The notes beneath the pieces are model-generated. The model was not told where the DNA came from. It saw only the letters and a list, made by a program, of their open reading frames with translations, and made no database searches. From Aptenodytes patagonicus (lineage: Eukaryota > Chordata > Aves > Sphenisciformes > Spheniscidae), in assembly GCF_965638725.1 (NCBI RefSeq), contig NC_134952.1, positions 60,490,065 through 60,554,064 on the forward strand: 64,000 nt of DNA, in the 5' to 3' direction. A program made the translations under genes and the position numbers. Below, one piece after another: positions 59,401-64,000 of the stretch (positions are counted from its first letter, which is position 1; each line of letters starts with the position of its first letter).

Positions 59401-62400
59401 CTGAAATCTTCTCTTCAAGTACAATTGCTGGGGAGGCAGTGTAAATTCTTGTAGCCTGATCAATCAGCATGCTCTTTCTTAGAGAGTCAGTTTTGTACAC
59501 TCATATAAAGCTGGAAAATCCATCCTGTAAATAACAGGTCATTGTCCAGTTACCTTGGTACACAGCTCAGTAACCTGTGCTTGCTTAAAGCATGTCTTCC
59601 CAGTCTGATCTTGACTTGAGAATATCCACTGATGTTTTTCACACGTTCACAATTTTTCTTGGTAGCTAGTTCCCTTAGTGAATCACACTTCCTGTTAAAA
59701 TGTGAATTTAATGTCTAAATTTGATTTCCCTGGCTTCAGTTCTCAGCCATCAGTCCTTGTTAAATCTTTCCTGCAAAAGATTATACAGTCCTTTAGAAAA
59801 TCTGATACTTTTTCTTTGTGAAGGTATTTATATACTGTGATCAAGCCTTTTCTCAAGCTTATTTCAGATAATCTAAGCAGACTGAGCTCTTTAAGTGTCT
59901 CACAGAAAGGCACTTTTCCTTACACTCAGATCAGGCTTTTTATCCTTGTATACACTTTCTAACTTTTCAGGACCCTTTAACCTGTATCTGAGAAATACAA
60001 ACAGCATGACAATATAGTCTGATCACTGCCATATACAGAAGTAAAATTATTTCTCCGCTGTCATTCATTTCTCCTGTGTTTATATGTGTTGTGATTTGAA
60101 TTTTCTTGCCCAGTAACATGCTAAGAGGTCAGCTTTCTGTCCAGTATGAACACAAATTCTTGTCAGAGTAAGCAGTCTTCCAGATACAATCTGTAGGTCA
60201 GGCCTATCTTTCTTATTCTTATTTAATGTGTTCTTTATTGAGATTGAATAATAGTTCTTTTATCAGTGTTTCACATTTCTTAGTCAAATGACCTTTGTCT
60301 TTAGCAATTCTACATCTACACAGTTGCCTTTATCACCCATACTTGTGATTTCCTCAGAGAAATAACATCAGATTTATTTAACAAGCCATTATTGTCATAA
60401 AAGTATATTGACTAACATGAACTACATCATAGCCTTTATCAACAGAGCCTTGCACCTGCTTTTGTACCGGTGACTAGATCCGATCAACTGTCCGGCTTCG
60501 TCAGCCAGTTACTCCATTTGAAAACCAGTGCATCAGGGAGAGATACAAACAGTGTTCATGCCTGCATACTTCTTCACATCTCTGCTAACACTGACAGCAG
60601 CTGTGACAATGAGCTGAGGTCACCAAAGCCCTCCCGTATTAGTTATCAAAGAGCCCTTTAGTTTTAACGACATCCAGGCAACGTTAGCCAGGAGTAGCTA
60701 GTTTTAAACTGGCAACCTGGAGCTCACAGTTTCTGTAGCCCATTAACAAACTTCTAAGTGAGTCAAACCTTTCTAGAGGCGATTTGGAGGAGTTCACTTC
60801 AACGCTGTGGAGAATGGCATGTGCATCCCTAGTACATGTGAGAAAATATGCTCCTAAAAGCTGATTGTTTGAAGAAGATTGTGGGTTAGAATTAGAGTGC
60901 TTTATGGAATTAAGTTCCTGAAAATGCTTCTGCTTTACCTTCATAATCTGTTCAACAGAAATCAGTTGCATGCGCTCTGATTATGCTTCATACATTGTCA
61001 AATTAGTTCATCTGCTATGTGGAACATAACGTTGTGGGAAAACTCTGAAAACGATACGGAAACATTCCCTAGTCTGTACAGACATGTTAGGTGGCTGTAA
61101 AGCATTGACATTCTTTTTGAACAACTTTGATACCTGACACAGAAGAAAACCCTAAACACTTCTGCTGCATGTAGTTTTTTAAAGCAGTTAAAGGAGACAG
61201 TTTCCCAGACCCATGGGATATCAGAGATCTGGTTGCTTAGCTCTCCCTAGGTTACTGGGAGAGAAAAAGTTTCTTTCAAAGTGCTGGTGTGAGTCGCTTA
61301 AATTGAAGTTCCTTGCAGTTATCATGAGGTGCCATTTCTGACCTTCTTTGAACTAGGGGAATCCTCACCTAACACTCACAGACCTCCTGCAGCACTGTAA
61401 TAATTGGCACTTTATGCAAATGATCATCTAAGATAAGTTATCCAAGGAGAAGCTCTTCTTCTGTTGCCCTAAATTCTTGATCAGGAATACAGAAAAAAAA
61501 TAAATTGTTGTGAGCTATACTTGGAATAACTCAATATATATATGTAGTTTTGGTTATGAATCAATGTCCTTTAGTGACTTAATCAAACGTGTCTCTCTCT
61601 TTAAAATAATTTGTGTTGATTCCTTTTTTCCTGTGTGTGCAAAGTCACACGATAAAACCCAGAACAAAAGCCAGTGACATCAAATAGATCTTGGGCAGGG
61701 AAAAAGCTGCTCCTTAGAGCAACCCTGACAGTGGTTATACAAGAAATATCCCAAGATATGGTACTGCCAGATGTCAAGCACCTCGGGAAGTTACTATCGG
61801 ATGCATTTGTTTTCAGTAGGAACTGAAGTTTATCTAAATTTTCGGGGACAATCATCCATGGTACTGCCAAAGGGGTTAAATTCTTTCCCCCTTAGTGTAA
61901 AATATGCTCCCCAGTGTTGACCTTTTTTTGAAAAATAAAGTCCTTAATTTAGGACTTAATTAATAGTTACTGCCTCAAGCCCTGATAAAACACCGTAAAT
62001 ACATCAAATATCTTTTAATTCCTAAAGGCTCTAGCCTAATCTACCAGTTAAAAGCCAAGTTTCTAATTAGTTTGCTTGTTGCCTTGGTTTGGGCTTGTTG
62101 CTGTCAGAATATAGTGGTGTTTTTAGTGTTTTGTATGTATTTTTGAGAGTTGACAAACCAAAATGAGCTCAATGTGGAACTCAGTGCTGTGGCCGTCTGT
62201 TTGCTGCTTTGCTGTTTTGCAAAGTTTGTTAATTTGTTGGCAAAATTATTACTGTGGAAGCAGCTGCAGGCAGCATTTGCATAGCAAATGATAATGCAAA
62301 TCACAGAAATGGAGTACGAGACAAGTCTGTTCCCTGTGTTTGGGCAATCAGAGACCAGAGTGCCCAGACACTAGGGAGAATGATAATTTCCCTGGACAGT

Positions 62401-62760
62401 CTTCTAAAAAAAAAAAAAAATCACTGTGCATGTGACAACGGACAGAACAATAATTCTGAAACCAATGCATGAAGCAATACAGCCATCTTACTCTCCATTT
62501 TAATGATGGGATATTAAATTTTGTGACCAATTTATTATTAGGTAACTATGTCAAGGGTATTCCTTCTCTTTGCTCTTTGCTGCTTTTGCTAGCTGAATTT
62601 TCCTGATCTGTTCAAAACCATGTTTCAGATATCGATGAATGCCTTGAAGGCGGTTTGGGAACCTGTGGCCAAACCTGTGTCAATGTTCCAGGGTCCTACA
62701 TCTGCTCCTGTTTGCCCGGCTACACTTTGGATATTGACAAATGGTCTTGCTATGTGAACG
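53319..62760 (+). CDS. EGF: Pro-epidermal growth factor, first two coding exons (partial, continues beyond window)
   Basis: Exons 53319-53445 and 62629-62760 splice in phase 1. Exon 1 gives the signal peptide and the N-terminal segment of pro-EGF, closely matching human through LSALQHWNCP. Exon 2 is a six-cysteine calcium-binding EGF-like module. In known family members the precursor is a type I membrane glycoprotein with YWTD beta-propellers, several EGF-like modules, the mature EGF next to the membrane and a cytoplasmic tail. None of those later exons is inside the window. Gene order RRH-LRIT3-EGF agrees with human. The presence of an EGF-like exon before the first propeller is unexpected relative to human EGF. 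Confidence 0.92.
56113..56148 (+). repeat. 18-bp tandem duplication
   Basis: agatcatgaggtcagaac (56113-56130) is followed directly by agatcatgagggcagaat (56131-56148), two mismatches. It is a minor local duplication in EGF intron 1. Confidence 0.85.
58512..58535. repeat. 24-bp perfect AT-rich palindrome
   Basis: The sequence is its own reverse complement over 24 bases, centred at 58523/58524, inside a longer TA/TG-rich patch (about 58511-58565). It is capable of cruciform extrusion and is probably microsatellite-derived. Confidence 0.85.
59625..60400 (-). mobile_element. Ancient CR1/L3-like fragment
   Basis: On the + strand successive blocks read as the reverse complement of the CR1 ORF2 C-terminal and reverse-transcriptase region, with heavy divergence. 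Examples are taatctaagcagactgagct and ctctttaagtgtctcacaga near 59868-59906, and gccatatacagaagtaaaat at about 60028. The block reads acatctacacagttgccttt, atcacc and cttgtgatttcctca at about 60310-60356. The order matches an intact CR1 with a deletion between about 60230 and 60300. It appears much older than the other CR1 copies; limits are approximate. Confidence 0.75.
62629..62760 (+). CDS. EGF: EGF exon 2, calcium-binding EGF-like module
   Basis: The acceptor TGTTTCAG|AT and donor AACG|GTAAGG bound exactly 132 nt, phase 1 at both ends. Spliced to exon 1 it reads SCI-DIDEC, the calcium-binding start, then six cysteines spaced C-x6-C-x3-C-x8-C-x-C-x11-C. It includes the Asx-hydroxylation pattern CVNVPGSYIC. 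Exon 1 ends and exon 2 begins in compatible phase, and the exon ends ready to join a Gly codon, as the human exon 1 to exon 2 junction does. It is therefore a symmetric cassette. It might alternatively be an optional exon. Confidence 0.9.
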
Positions 62761-64000
62761 GTAAGGTCATTTTCTTTTTTGATGACTAAAAAAAGAGCTT
62801 TAGAGACTTAGTTAGCATTATTTTTCAAAGTGAACCGTGCCCGGCTGGTCCCTACTGGACAGCGACTGGGGTGCTCTGGTTCACTGATGGAAAAACTGCC
62901 TCTTCTACTGTGTGGGTAAGCAGCAAGGCCAAAAGTGGGTGCCACAGAAGAGTGATGGTGAAGAATGGAAAGTACGGTGGTGGGAAGATGAATGAACATA
63001 TGAAAACAAACAAATAAAACTAAACAATGACTTCCTGTTTAGTAGACATGCTCTCTCTGTGTGCTCGGAACTTTAAACTCTCTTATCCCGTCCCTACTAC
63101 TTCCAGGAAAACACGGCAATACACAAGATTTTGCTACCTTTGCCTCTTTCAGTGTGTTGGCGTTGATGTTTTTCCAGTGTGTTTAGGTTCTAGGGACAGT
63201 GCTGTGAAATCATAAGCAGGAAGCCCTTATTTTTGGTTTGGCCCATTGGTGGTTTCTTAATAAACATGAGTGCTACTGTGAGTTCTTTCTCTCCTTTGCT
63301 CTGTCCTGAGTGTATAAATTGATTTTTGAATGTGTAAGATGCATTTAAATTAAGTTTTTAGCCCTTCTAAGAGGAAAATATCCACAGTTATGGCCTTTGA
63401 ATAACCTTCATTTTGTCCTCAACGGATGCTACCCGGGGAAAAAAAATCTAGTTAGATTTTATTGATTGGTTCAACCCTATATTGCATCTAGAGTATGAGG
63501 TGGGAGTGCTCTGAAGTTCACCTCTCACCTCTCCGCCTTGGTTTCCTGAATGTCTGGTTTTGGTTCCTGTCTGGGATATGCTACAGCTCCCTTCTGATCC
63601 AGGAGCTCAGGTTTTCTTTCTCTGACTAATGTTTGCCTGGGACTCTCGCTAATGCAGAGATGGGATGTGACAGGGCATGTTTCTGACCCAAGAAGTAGGA
63701 GATGTACTTGAGTCCCTGTGCACGTAGCCTTTGGTACCACGAACATAACCAAAAGTATTCTGTGCAGCTCCCAAATTGGCACCAACACTATTACTTCAGT
63801 CAGCTCCCAGAATCACCGTTGTTGACAGCAACATGTGACTCACAAAGACCAAGCTGGATTTTTTGTAGTCATGCCTAAACATCTCTAGTCCCTTAAATAG
63901 AATTTTAATTTTTTTTTAATCAAATGTTTTGTAAACTCTTCACTTCTGAACTGAAAAGAAGTGAAAACAAACATGTTACCTCACACTGATATATATGCAC
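62761..64000 (+). other. EGF: EGF intron 2 (partial)
   Basis: The sequence after the EGF exon 2 donor runs to the right edge with no further exon recognised. The beta-propeller exons of EGF are expected beyond the window. Confidence 0.6.

Larger units (their letters stand above)
53446..62628 (+). other. EGF: EGF intron 1
   Basis: This 9.2-kb phase-1 intron contains an 18-bp tandem duplication (56113-56148), a 24-bp AT-rich palindrome (58512-58535), a (GTTTT)n tract near 59043-59065 and an ancient CR1 (about 59625-60400). I looked for the YWTD propeller exons of EGF here and found none. A 156-codon minus-strand open frame at 58267-58737 is considered fortuitous. Confidence 0.8.

Noticed and set aside
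1-64000. CRISPR arrays, prokaryotic operons, phage or plasmid features, tRNA or rRNA genes
   Set aside because: None seen; spliced vertebrate exons and CR1 elements show this to be nuclear DNA of a bird.

Overview
The window looks like bird nuclear DNA. It carries several CR1 non-LTR retrotransposon copies, most with the avian-type 3' tail of ATTCTATG repeats. It also holds three vertebrate genes in the order RRH - LRIT3 - EGF, all on the + strand, which is the same order and orientation as on human 4q25. Gene identity rests on translating the exons and comparing them with remembered vertebrate proteins; no search was run.

Layout. 1-5.6 kb: no recognisable coding exon, a possible polyadenylation site near 2.8 kb and a CR1 3' fragment at 3.6-4.0 kb. 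5.65-20.06 kb: RRH (peropsin) in seven coding exons that splice in frame to 334 residues, with a 1.85-kb CR1 in intron 5 and a CR1 fragment in intron 1. 20.06-21.55 kb: a short RRH-LRIT3 spacer. 21.55-33.96 kb: LRIT3 in four exons giving 667 residues. Its first exon is only 116 nt, encodes the signal peptide and the LRRNT cysteines, and is too short to stand out as an open frame. 33.96-53.3 kb: a long intergenic interval with two CR1 copies and no convincing gene. 53.3 kb to the right edge: the first two coding exons of EGF, separated by a 9-kb intron that carries an ancient CR1. The rest of EGF lies outside the window.

Biology. RRH is a retinal-pigment-epithelium opsin that binds all-trans-retinal. 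LRIT3 is a retinal leucine-rich-repeat/immunoglobulin/fibronectin membrane protein needed for TRPM1 signalling in ON-bipolar cells. The two lie head-to-tail 1.5 kb apart, so local retinal regulation is possible. EGF is the epidermal growth factor precursor. Its second coding exon here is a symmetric phase 1-1 calcium-binding EGF-like module that, as I recall it, human pro-EGF does not have at this position.

I found no previously undescribed multi-gene system: this is conserved vertebrate gene content in repeat-bearing DNA. The most useful observations are the extra EGF-like exon in EGF, the hidden LRIT3 exon 1, the near-open CR1 reverse transcriptase in RRH intron 5 and a few candidate regulatory sites.
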